Of a stretch of DNA of 64,000 nt, positions 33,390-40,872 are shown in pieces. The notes beneath the pieces are model-generated. The model made no database searches and had not been told where the DNA came from. It saw nothing but the letters and a program-made list of their open reading frames with translations. The stretch's first letter is position 1, and the number at the start of each line of letters is the position of its first letter. The translations under genes and the position numbers were made by a program. The stretch spans positions 1 through 64,000 of the forward strand of contig DATGMF010000010.1 in NCBI GenBank assembly GCA_035293765.1, written 5' to 3'. Origin of the DNA: DASRHT01 sp035293765 (GTDB taxonomy: Bacteria; Chloroflexota; Ktedonobacteria; Ktedonobacterales; Ktedonobacteraceae).

Positions 33390-34490
33390 CTAAATGATAA
33401 ATTTCCCGTGTTCATAGCATAGCTGGCCGTCGGCATAGACCTTCCCTTCGCGGAGATCGCACACCATATCCCAGTGGATGCCTGACCTATTCACGCCGCC
33501 AGCTTCAGGTAAAGAGGCGCCCAGCGCCATATGCATGGTGCCGCCGATTTTCTCGTCGAAGAGCACCTCGCCTGTAAACTCTTTGATGTTGTAGTTAAGG
33601 CCGAAGGCAACTTCTCCTAGAAAGCGAGCTCCGGCATCTGTATCGAGCATTGCAGAGAGAAAATCCTGGCCGCGCCCGGCGCTACTCTCCACCACTTTGC
33701 CGGAAGAGAAGGTGAGCCGCACATCTTCGACGGACTTGCCATCGTAGACGGCGGGATAGCTAAAGAGCACGGTGCCGTTTACGGTATTCTCAATGGGGCT
33801 GCTAAAAATCTCACCATCGGGGAAGTTCTCGGTACCGGCGCAATTGATCCATTTGCGCCCACCGACGTGATAGGTGATATCCGTTCCTGGTGCGACAATG
33901 TGAATCTCATTATGCAGGCTAAGAAAGTCGGCGATGCGCTGCTGCTCCTCATGAACTTTGCGCCAGGCCGAGATCGGGTCATCGAGGTCAAGTAAGCACG
34001 CTTTATACATAAAATCTTCAAAATCGTACAGAGACATTCCAGCATCCTGGGCATAGGCGTTCGTCGGGAAGAGCGTCCCGCACCAGCGCATCTCGCCTTT
34101 GCCCAATCGTTCTAATGAACGATTAAAAAGAGGTGCCTGCGCTTCCCTTTTTTTAGCCATACGCCGCGGATCCATTTTTCCCATATTTTTCGTATTTTGC
34201 TCAGACCAGATACTTAGCTCGGCATCGAAGTAGTCACTGAGAAACACGTCATATTCCGAAACATAAGTAAGCTGTTCATCTGTACCTTCTTGTAATTCAA
34301 TCTGTCTTAGACCATCGATAGCGATACGGGGGAAGACATGCGCTCCGGCTCGGATAGCCTCGCGATACACCTCGCGGACCAGGGGGGCTGCAACATCATA
34401 GGCTATGATAGAAAGCTTATCGCCGGGCTGGATCTTGAGGGAATAATGTACAAGCACTTGAGCCATTTTTCGCAGTCGAGAATCCGCCAT
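33390..34490 (-). CDS. M29-family aminopeptidase
   Basis: The 366-residue protein matches thermophilic metallo-aminopeptidases (AmpS/AmpT/PepS family): ADSRLRKMAQVLVHYSLKIQ, PGDKLSIIAYDVAAPLVREV, and metal ligands in NFPDGEIFSSPIENTVNG, EVAFGLNYNIKEFTGEVLFDE and GGTMHMALGASLPEAGG followed by IHWDMV. It removes N-terminal residues from peptides using Co or Zn and is cytoplasmic. AGGAAC precedes the ATG. It is convergent with panD across the long hairpin and alone on its transcript. Confidence 0.88.
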   Translation of the reverse strand: MADSRLRKMAQVLVHYSLKIQPGDKLSIIAYDVAAPLVREVYREAIRAGAHVFPRIAIDGLRQIELQEGTDEQLTYVSEYDVFLSDYFDAELSIWSEQNTKNMGKMDPRRMAKKREAQAPLFNRSLERLGKGEMRWCGTLFPTNAYAQDAGMSLYDFEDFMYKACLLDLDDPISAWRKVHEEQQRIADFLSLHNEIHIVAPGTDITYHVGGRKWINCAGTENFPDGEIFSSPIENTVNGTVLFSYPAVYDGKSVEDVRLTFSSGKVVESSAGRGQDFLSAMLDTDAGARFLGEVAFGLNYNIKEFTGEVLFDEKIGGTMHMALGASLPEAGGVNRSGIHWDMVCDLREGKVYADGQLCYEHGKFII

Positions 34491-35109
34491 GTTATTTGTT
34501 CCTTTCTACGACTAAATTAAGCATTCCTGATGCAGTGGCACCGTGGAGTAGCGCAACAGGATTGAGCAGGTAGGTTGCTAGCCCAGGCAAATGTTCGCAG
34601 GGAGAGTTACAAACAGGACAACCTGTATCGCCCAAATATCTGTTCTCTTATGCTTAATAACAACATTGTATAACAGTTGTAGCCCGCTTGTAAGCAGAAA
34701 GTTACGCTCAATCTGGGATAATTTTGTTAACGAATGCTTGCTATTCGCGACATAATAAGCAGAAAACAGGCGTTAGCTGTTCCTATTTTGTGATACAATT
34801 GTATACCTTATGCTAAAGGAAACTATACGTTAAAAAAGAGAAAAAGTAAAGACTAGCGATAAATTTCGTACTCGGCCCTCTTTGCCCATTAAAAGATGTG
34901 CTACTAGTATCTATTGTCATATTACGGTAAAGGAGGCAGGGCGTTGCGGGGACAAATGACCCATTTCAGCCAGGCATCTTAAAAATCTTGTTTTGGATAA
35001 TTATAATCTCCCACTTTCTGAAAAAGAGCCTGCCCTTTTATTGACTTTTTCAAAAGGGGCAGTTACAATTGAAAAAGGTGGCGTCGCGATATAAATAGGA
35101 GGCAACTTC
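34491..35109. other. AT-rich intergenic region with toxin-antitoxin promoter
   Basis: There is no long gene. A 12-bp palindrome ATACAATTGTAT lies near 34794. At 34931-34982 a strong ribosome site (AAAGGAGG) precedes a 12-codon frame starting with TTG (residues RGQMTHFSQAS after the start), which could be a leader peptide. The promoter for the downstream toxin-antitoxin genes is at 35041-35069. Confidence 0.5.
35041..35069 (+). promoter_or_regulatory. Promoter of the MazF-type operon
   Basis: TTGACT (35041-35046), 17-nt spacer, TACAAT (35064-35069); the likely transcription start near 35076 lies 34 nt before the antitoxin ATG. Confidence 0.6.
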
Positions 35110-35436
35110 ATGGCTGTCGCGCATACAGACTTTTATCGTCATGAGAACCTCGTCCGTAAATCCATCCAGATTCCTTCGAACCAACATAAAGAGCTAAAAG
35201 CTCTTGCGGTCGAGCTTGACTCTTCTTTAGGCGATGTAGTGGAGACGATTATGGAGCTTATGAGACAAGATAATTACCAGCAAGTAAAATCCGCGATCAT
35301 CCAGAAACGTGAACTCGAACTCTCCTCCCTCAACAGATCCCTCGACGAAGCTTATGCCTATCTCGGCTCAATCCCAGAAACTCTCGAAGATGCCCGCTTC
35401 TTTTTTGATGCTGGGCGCGAAGGTATAGTCGCATGA
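35110..35436 (+). CDS. Putative antitoxin of MazF-type pair
   Basis: 108 residues. Position directly upstream of, and 4-bp ATGA overlap with, a MazF-family toxin identify it as the likely antitoxin. The N-terminal part (VRKSIQIPSNQHKELKALAV, ELDSSLGDVVETIMELM) is a strand followed by two helices, as expected for a ribbon-helix-helix DNA-binding domain. The C-terminal half is acidic and helical (DEAYAYLGSIPETLEDARFF), suited to wrapping a toxin. AGGAGG lies upstream. It does not look like classical AbrB-fold MazE. Confidence 0.7.
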   Translation: MAVAHTDFYRHENLVRKSIQIPSNQHKELKALAVELDSSLGDVVETIMELMRQDNYQQVKSAIIQKRELELSSLNRSLDEAYAYLGSIPETLEDARFFFDAGREGIVA

Positions 35437-35840
35437 GTGATGAGGCCAGGCAAACATTGCCCAGCCCGAAGCAACAAGAGGTATCATCGATCCCCAGTCC
35501 TCGTCGCGGAGAGATCTGGGATGTGAACTGGTCGCCTGGTCGTGGCGCCGAACAGCAGGGCACGCGCCCGGCGTTAATTATTCAGAATGATCGTGGGAAT
35601 AGTTCGATTTCTTATCCCTTGACCGTTGTTGCCTCGATGAGTCGCACGGAGCGCGAACTCTCCCTCCATGTGCGCATCTCTCCCACGGAAGAGAACGGGC
35701 TAACCGATTACACCGATGTCAAGTGCGAACAGATCATGACCATAGAAAAGTCGCGCCTGCTGCGCCGCCGTGGCATGATTACGTCCGAAGAGCTGCGCCA
35801 GGTCGATAATGCCTTGCGTTTGAGCCTGGGCATCAACTAG
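35433..35840 (+). CDS. MazF/PemK-family toxin
   Basis: The 135-residue protein has MazF features: RRGEIWDVNWSP, QGTRPALIIQND, SYPLTVVASMS and CEQIMTIEKSRLLRR. MazF toxins are sequence-specific endoribonucleases that cut mRNA or other RNAs, neutralised by the upstream antitoxin. The start overlaps the antitoxin stop. The first 20 residues (SDEARQTLPSPKQQEVSSIP) precede the domain and may be disordered. Recognition sequence and activity cannot be predicted here. Confidence 0.88.
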   Translation: MSDEARQTLPSPKQQEVSSIPSPRRGEIWDVNWSPGRGAEQQGTRPALIIQNDRGNSSISYPLTVVASMSRTERELSLHVRISPTEENGLTDYTDVKCEQIMTIEKSRLLRRRGMITSEELRQVDNALRLSLGIN

Positions 35841-35854
35841 ATCAGTTCCCGCCA

Positions 35855-36451
35855 TTACGAAAAAAACTGCTTTACCTGCACCGGGAAATGCGGCACGATC
35901 AGCGAGCGGATGGTATCTTCGCCGCTATAGGTACCTGCCAGATAATAGCCCGTGGTCTCCAGGAAAAACACCTCAACGGCTTCCCGTTCAGTAACGACAA
36001 CCCAGTATTCCTGCACGCCTGCTCGGGCGTACGCGTTATATTTCTGATGACGGTCATAGGCCGCCGTACCGGGGGAAAGCACCTCAACCACCAGATCGGG
36101 CGCGCCTATAATGTGCGAGGAAGTACATTTTTCGAGATTCCTGTTCAGCAGGACAACAACATCGGGCTGCACAACAGTATGGGAAGCCAGTTCAACATCG
36201 AGCGGAGCAATAAAAACATTGCCCAGTCCAGCATATTTGACATGGGTCATCAGATAATAATACAACGTGCCGGCAGCCGATTGATGCCACCAGGTTGGAG
36301 AAGAAGGGGCCATATACAGAACTCCGTCAACAATTTCGTAGCGCCGCCCATCATCTGGAAGCGCCAGATAGTGGCTGTAGGTCCATTGCCCTTGCCGGGG
36401 TCCTGGCATATTATCCGCAGGCATTATCTTGTCTGGTTGCTTTGCTATCAT
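35855..36451 (-). CDS. Uma2-family (DUF820) endonuclease-like protein
   Basis: About 198 residues with the PD-(D/E)XK pattern of Uma2 proteins: HYLALPDDGRRYEIVDGVLY, VVQPDVVVLLNR, and PDLVVEVLSPGTAAYDRHQKYNAYARAGVQEYW read as the acidic/Lys catalytic part. The family is very abundant in Chloroflexota and Cyanobacteria, with unknown roles. The ATG at 36451 is chosen for its AAGGTAGGG site; an ATG at 36484 is possible. It converges on the MazF operon, leaving only 14 bp. Confidence 0.8.
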   Translation of the reverse strand: MIAKQPDKIMPADNMPGPRQGQWTYSHYLALPDDGRRYEIVDGVLYMAPSSPTWWHQSAAGTLYYYLMTHVKYAGLGNVFIAPLDVELASHTVVQPDVVVLLNRNLEKCTSSHIIGAPDLVVEVLSPGTAAYDRHQKYNAYARAGVQEYWVVVTEREAVEVFFLETTGYYLAGTYSGEDTIRSLIVPHFPVQVKQFFS

Positions 36452-36652
36452 CGCCGCCCTACCTTTCGGGAACAAATTTTGCACGCTGCCTACATCTACA
36501 ATACCATAGAGGGAGGGGATACGCCACCCTTAATGAGGTATAGCCTCAGCCGAAAACCACTGCTATCACACCACAGACCGCAGGCAGCGTCAATCCTCAT
36601 AATTATGTATATTTGGATGTTTCAGCAATAATCCTGGCAGAAGCTAATAGTT

Positions 36653-36692
36653 ATGGCAGGGTAGCGTACAGGCAAGTACGCTACCCTGCCAT
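36653..36692. terminator. 17-bp perfect hairpin
   Basis: ATGGCAGGGTAGCGTAC and its exact complement flank a 6-nt loop (AGGCAA), 44 bp downstream of the stop of the minus-strand secreted-protein gene. It probably terminates that gene, but has no T-run. Confidence 0.6.
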
Positions 36693-36735
36693 CGTAAGAT
36701 TTCACGTTTCCTTAGCAGGAACGCCTGATGAGAGT

Positions 36736-37668
36736 TTACGGGCCAGCGATGGCACAGCCACCAATGGCATTATCCCACTCTTGCTGCACTTCATAGGGAT
36801 CGCCGTTGATGGTGATATCGCCGCCATTGCCATCGGGAGGTCCGAAGGTGAAGTTGCACTTGTCGCCAATCTCCTGGCCGTTGGCATCGAACCAGGCATT
36901 GAGCAGCGGATCAGTCGCAGCTTCCATCTGCTCGTGAGAAGTCACATTGATCGTTATATCCGCATCATCGCCGTTTGGTTGCGTCTGACCTGGAGCCAGG
37001 CAGGAAAAACTGGCTGCATACGGCATAGCGGCGTAGATTGTATTGGCCCCGAAGGTGCTGTGATATGCACAGAACGTATTGGAAGCGCACTGCGAGAAGC
37101 TGGCATCGAAGCACAGGTCCTGTCCGGCTTCCAGGAACACAAAGAAGATATTATTGATGCTGGAGCTCCACCCATTGATCGCTTGAGCGTTAGACACCTC
37201 GTTCTGGATATCGCTATCGAGCAATGGGCTCTCAGGGTAGGGGGTGTTGTCTATGAAGGTGCCGGCAAGCACCGCATTGGAAGGAAAGTTTCCGCCCGAA
37301 TCGGTATACTGGGTGTTATTATTGTACAGGGCCGAGCCGCCGATGTCGCCAAAGTAGCGCTGGATCAAATTGTTATAGTTCGCGGAGACATTGCCGGTGG
37401 GTTCCCAGAAAATGGCGAAGACATTGGTCGTTCCCCCCATGACCGGGCCACCGTTATAATTGAGGTTGTTGCCTGCAAACTGATTCACTTTTGGCGCCGT
37501 GCTGTGCAACTGCTTGCTCGAATGTAAGATAAAATGGACTTTCTGATGAGATTTTACGCCTCTGGGAGGCGCGGCAGATGCTGTCATTGGCATCATTGCC
37601 ATTGCAATCAGCACCAACACCGCCATTGGGAGTGCGATTGCAGGGAAGAGGGATGTTCTTTGCTTCAT
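36736..37668 (-). CDS. Secreted Exordium/Phi-1-like protein with HExxEA motif
   Basis: The 310-residue protein has a signal peptide (core ALPMAVLVLIAMAMM, cleavage near ASA-AP). NYNGGPVMGGTTNVFAIFWE, LIQRYFGDIGG, GNFPSNAVLAGTFIDN and NNIFFVFLEAGQ resemble the plant EXORDIUM/phosphate-induced-1 group and its bacterial relatives. Near the C-terminus SHEQMEAATDPLLNAWFD and NGQEIGDKC form an HExxEAxTDP pattern that looks like a zinc-binding site; protease activity is speculative. The gene stands alone; the region upstream is shared with pdxS. Confidence 0.65.
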   Translation of the reverse strand: MKQRTSLFPAIALPMAVLVLIAMAMMPMTASAAPPRGVKSHQKVHFILHSSKQLHSTAPKVNQFAGNNLNYNGGPVMGGTTNVFAIFWEPTGNVSANYNNLIQRYFGDIGGSALYNNNTQYTDSGGNFPSNAVLAGTFIDNTPYPESPLLDSDIQNEVSNAQAINGWSSSINNIFFVFLEAGQDLCFDASFSQCASNTFCAYHSTFGANTIYAAMPYAASFSCLAPGQTQPNGDDADITINVTSHEQMEAATDPLLNAWFDANGQEIGDKCNFTFGPPDGNGGDITINGDPYEVQQEWDNAIGGCAIAGP

Positions 37669-38252
37669 GCAAGAAACTCCTTTAAGATGATTGAGAGAGA
37701 ATTTTTCAATAGAGAGCGGTTTTTTCCGATCATGCTGTTACTTGCAACCGACCCGAGCGCAGTTAGCGCGTCAGCAGCATTGGTCGGTTGCATATCAAGG
37801 CTACGAAGCAGCGTTGCCACGCGGAATCACAGAACCGTCAGCAGCGTTGGTCGGCTGGATAGCAAGGTGGATGTGCTCTCCACTATGGAAGAAAGTATAC
37901 ATTGACAGCCTTTCTAACTAATTTAGGCAAAATTTCTTTGGAGTGGCACTAGATTCTTATTTTTTGCCGAGCTAATATCTTGATTTACGAGCGTAAAAAG
38001 ATTAAAAGATTCCAATGATATTCATTGACATAGTGTGAAATGTTATAAGACTATCTTATCTAATCTTCTAACTTTAGAGAAGACAGGAGCGACCGATGGA
38101 TGACAGTCTACCCAAAACAATTTGGCAAGGAAGGACAAAAGGTTAACTGATGGCTGGTCTGCCCCAAAGCGATTGGCTCTAGCGGGAGACGCTCGATATG
38201 TGATAGAATTTCAGTACAATCACTATCACCACACGCCAGGAGATCATTATTC
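37669..38252. other. Divergent region with leader-hairpin elements upstream of pdxS
   Basis: There is no gene. The left part serves the minus-strand secreted-protein gene. Two leader-hairpin copies lie at 37744-37870. The rest to 38252 is AT-rich; TTGACA at 38025-38030 may be a -35 box but no well-spaced -10 was identified. Confidence 0.5.
37743..37870 (+). repeat. Leader-hairpin element, two copies (pdxS upstream)
   Basis: Copy 1: TGCAACCGA (37743-37751) pairs with TCGGTTGCA (37784-37792) around a loop containing GAGCGCAGTTAGCGCGTCAG and CAGCAGCATTGG, followed by TATCAAGG. Copy 2 (about 37830-37870): CAGAACCG, the core CAGCAGCGTTGG, CGGCTGG and AGCAAGG. The sequences pair differently from the purF and GH38 copies but have the same plan. 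Orientation is sense for pdxS, about 400 nt upstream. Confidence 0.7.
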
Positions 38253-39137
38253 ATGCAAAAAACAGGAACAACACAGATTAAACGCAGTTTTCCCGAAATG
38301 CTCAAGGGTGGAGTGATCTGCGACGTAGTTAACGCAGATCAGGCCAAGATCGCCGAAGAAGCCGGAGCGGCGGCAGTGATGGCATTGGAGCGTGTGCCAG
38401 CCGATATTCGCGCCCACGGTGGAGTCGCGCGTATGAGCGACCCGGAACTTATTATCCAGATTAAAGAGGGCGTAACGATCCCAGTAATGGCAAAATGTCG
38501 CATAGGTCACTTTGTTGAAGCCGAGATACTGCAAGCAATCGGCGTGGACTGTATCGACGAGTCTGAGGTGCTGACGCCAGCCGACGAGCACTTTCATGTC
38601 AACAAACATCTCTTCTCCGTGCCGTTTGTCTGTGGAGCACGCGACCTGGGCGAGGCGCTGCGGCGCATCGGAGAAGGTGCGGCTATGCTGCGCACGAAGG
38701 GAGAGGCAGGCACGGGCAATATCGTCGAGGCCGTACGTCATATGCGCACCATCATGGACGGCATTCGCCGGTTGCAAATGTTGCCCGAAGAAGAATTGAT
38801 GAGCGAGGCCAAGAATCTGGGCGCGCCGTATGATCTGGTATGCGAGATCGCGCGCACGGGCAAGCTCCCCGTCGTCAACTTCTCCGCCGGTGGAGTCGCG
38901 ACCCCTGCCGATGCAGCCTTGATGATGCGCCTGGGGGCCGAGGGCATTTTCGTCGGATCGGGCATTTTCAAGTCCGGCAATCCATTGGAGCGGGCTAAAG
39001 CCATCGTGCGCGCCACCACCCATTACCAGGACCCTGACATCCTGGCGCAAGTATCGCGCAACCTGGGCGAGCCAATGGTCGGCATCAATCTAGATACGTT
39101 ACCGGAGCAGGAACTTATGGCGCGGCGCGGCTGGTAA
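38253..39137 (+). CDS. pdxS: Pyridoxal 5'-phosphate synthase lyase subunit (PdxS)
   Basis: The 294-residue (beta/alpha)8 protein makes PLP from ribose 5-phosphate, glyceraldehyde 3-phosphate and ammonia from PdxT. FPEMLKGGVICDVVNADQA, ALERVPADIRAHGGVARM and Lys81 in PVMAKCRIGHF (forming the first intermediate) are conserved, as are RTKGEAGTGN and FFAGGVATPADAALMM-type motifs (here NFSAGGVATPADAALMM). It forms a dodecamer with PdxT in the family. It is co-transcribed with pdxT nine bases later. Confidence 0.96.
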   Translation: MQKTGTTQIKRSFPEMLKGGVICDVVNADQAKIAEEAGAAAVMALERVPADIRAHGGVARMSDPELIIQIKEGVTIPVMAKCRIGHFVEAEILQAIGVDCIDESEVLTPADEHFHVNKHLFSVPFVCGARDLGEALRRIGEGAAMLRTKGEAGTGNIVEAVRHMRTIMDGIRRLQMLPEEELMSEAKNLGAPYDLVCEIARTGKLPVVNFSAGGVATPADAALMMRLGAEGIFVGSGIFKSGNPLERAKAIVRATTHYQDPDILAQVSRNLGEPMVGINLDTLPEQELMARRGW

Positions 39138-39146
39138 GGGATTCAC

Positions 39147-39764
39147 ATGGACAATGCCAACAAACGCAACCAGAAGCCTCGTATCGGCGTATTAGCATTA
39201 CAAGGAGATTTCGAAGCGCACCTGAAAATGCTGGCGGGGCTGGGAGCGGAGGGTAGAGCGATCCGACTTCCCGAGCAACTGACAGAAATAGATGGTATAA
39301 TTATACCAGGGGGTGAAAGCACTACTATAGGAAAACTGATGGTAGTCTATCATCTCCAAGAGGTGTTGCAAAGAAAAATACAGGAAGGCGTTCCCATCTG
39401 GGGGACGTGCGCAGGATTAATTTTATTGGCGAAGGAGACGGATAACGCGCTTGCGGGCCAGCCTTTACTGGCTTCGATGAACATACGCATCCGTCGTAAT
39501 GCGTTTGGCAGTCAGCGGGAAAGTTTTGAGACAGATCTGTCGGTGCCTGTATTGGGAGAAGCGCCATTCCACGCCTTCTTCATCCGAGGACCGGTTGTTG
39601 AGTCAACGGGGCCAGATGTAGAAGTGCTGGCAACGCTCGACGATGGGAGCATCGTTGCAGTCCGCGAAGGAGCATTACTGGGCACGGCCTTTCACCCGGA
39701 GGTTTCAGGAGACCCACGTTTTCATCAATACTTTCTCAGCATTGTAGAGAGCGTCAAAAAGTAG
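39147..39764 (+). CDS. pdxT: Pyridoxal 5'-phosphate synthase glutaminase (PdxT)
   Basis: The 205-residue class I glutaminase supplies ammonia to PdxS. IGVLALQGDFEAH, PGGESTTIGKL, Cys88 in WGTCAGLIL and the His-Glu pair in FHPEVSGDPRFH form the triad. Slightly longer than the B. subtilis protein because of an N-terminal DNANKRNQK extension. AAGGGA precedes the ATG. The pdxS-pdxT order is the usual one for the deoxyxylulose-independent route. Confidence 0.95.
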   Translation: MDNANKRNQKPRIGVLALQGDFEAHLKMLAGLGAEGRAIRLPEQLTEIDGIIIPGGESTTIGKLMVVYHLQEVLQRKIQEGVPIWGTCAGLILLAKETDNALAGQPLLASMNIRIRRNAFGSQRESFETDLSVPVLGEAPFHAFFIRGPVVESTGPDVEVLATLDDGSIVAVREGALLGTAFHPEVSGDPRFHQYFLSIVESVKK

Positions 39765-39822
39765 GGACTGGGGGCTATCTTTCACGGTCGCCCTTGCGTC
39801 CCAGCAGACGCAGGAGCACTGG

Positions 39823-40872
39823 ATGATACGACCGGTATTATATGTTGACCTGCCGGGAATCATCTACGCCATTGATCATCGCGCTCGCAGTCGCCAGCAT
39901 GAGTTTGCGAACTTCGTGTGCTGGCTGGAGCCTGTTGAGAATCATCTTCCTCCGCCATCGATTCTGAGGAATATCCTTCCTCTCCATCCCACGGCGCGCA
40001 CCTGGATCTGTGAAGACCACTGGCGCATGCTTGGCTTCGCGCAGATACGCGAGCGCCCAGCGCATAAAGCATGGGATTTATCCTATCTGGCCTCAATGGT
40101 ACGCAGCAGCGTTGCCAGCGAAGATGTGCTGGCCGCCCTGCTCGAATATATGCTCGAAATGGCAGCCGTACACGGAATTCTCCGTATTTTTGCGAAGGTC
40201 GAGGACGAAGTACCGGAACTGGAGCTATTCCAGCGCACCGGTTTTCAGCGTTATGCCCGCGAGCTAACGTACATCCTTGACCCCGGCTCGACCGGGTTAC
40301 CAGCCGAGCCTGATTTGCCATCGCTGCGTCGCTGGAGCCGCCACCATGTCTGGGGGCTGCACCAGCTCTACCGCGCCGTCACGCCGCAGCGCGTGCAAAC
40401 GGCGGAACTGCTGGAAAACAGCGAAGAATATGCAAAACTTCACGTCGGGTCGCTTACTCCGGTACCCGCCCCATTCTCACGGGGGAGCGAGAACTTCGTT
40501 TGTGACGTTGGCGTGCGTTTAGGGGCGTGGCTGAGAATCTGTCGTGGTCACGGCGCGACAGCTCACCGCATCTCGCTTATTGTCCACCCAGAGCATACTG
40601 ATCTGGCGGAGCCGCTATTGGCTTTTGCCGTTAGAAGGCTTATGGAGGCAGACGTGCGGCGCATCTATTGCCTGGTGCGCGAGTACGATCCTTTCGTTAT
40701 CACCGCTCTGCGTAACAGTGGATTTGTGCAGACTTCCACGCGGGTTCTGCTCGTGCGACATGTGGCATTACTTGCCACGAGGCAGAGCACAGTCCCCCTG
40801 CTGGAGCCACGAGCGGTCTATGGCTTGAAGGGCCTGGGGACGGTCAATTCTCGCCAAAAAACTATGAGGTGA
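39823..40872 (+). CDS. GNAT-type acetyltransferase-like protein
   Basis: 349 residues that appear to hold two GNAT-like halves. The first has YLASMVRSSVASEDVLAALL and LELFQRTGFQRYARELTYIL; the second has ISLIVHPEHTDLAEPLLAFA and ALRNSGFVQTSTRVLLVRH. Both match the acetyl-CoA loop and the terminal (NSGF) strand of the fold. Substrate unknown. CAGGAG precedes the ATG. The stop overlaps the next start (GTGA), so the gene is translationally coupled to a Ycf45-like ATPase, a link that may point to a shared role. Confidence 0.65.
   Translation: MIRPVLYVDLPGIIYAIDHRARSRQHEFANFVCWLEPVENHLPPPSILRNILPLHPTARTWICEDHWRMLGFAQIRERPAHKAWDLSYLASMVRSSVASEDVLAALLEYMLEMAAVHGILRIFAKVEDEVPELELFQRTGFQRYARELTYILDPGSTGLPAEPDLPSLRRWSRHHVWGLHQLYRAVTPQRVQTAELLENSEEYAKLHVGSLTPVPAPFSRGSENFVCDVGVRLGAWLRICRGHGATAHRISLIVHPEHTDLAEPLLAFAVRRLMEADVRRIYCLVREYDPFVITALRNSGFVQTSTRVLLVRHVALLATRQSTVPLLEPRAVYGLKGLGTVNSRQKTMR

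Noticed and set aside
37691..37921. Short plus-strand frame (76 codons) upstream of pdxS
   Set aside because: It runs through the leader-hairpin repeats; its residues only reflect the repeat sequence.
38247..39050. 267-codon minus-strand frame over pdxS
   Set aside because: Antisense to the fully recognisable pdxS; no ribosome site or motif. Long mirror frames are common in GC-biased codons.
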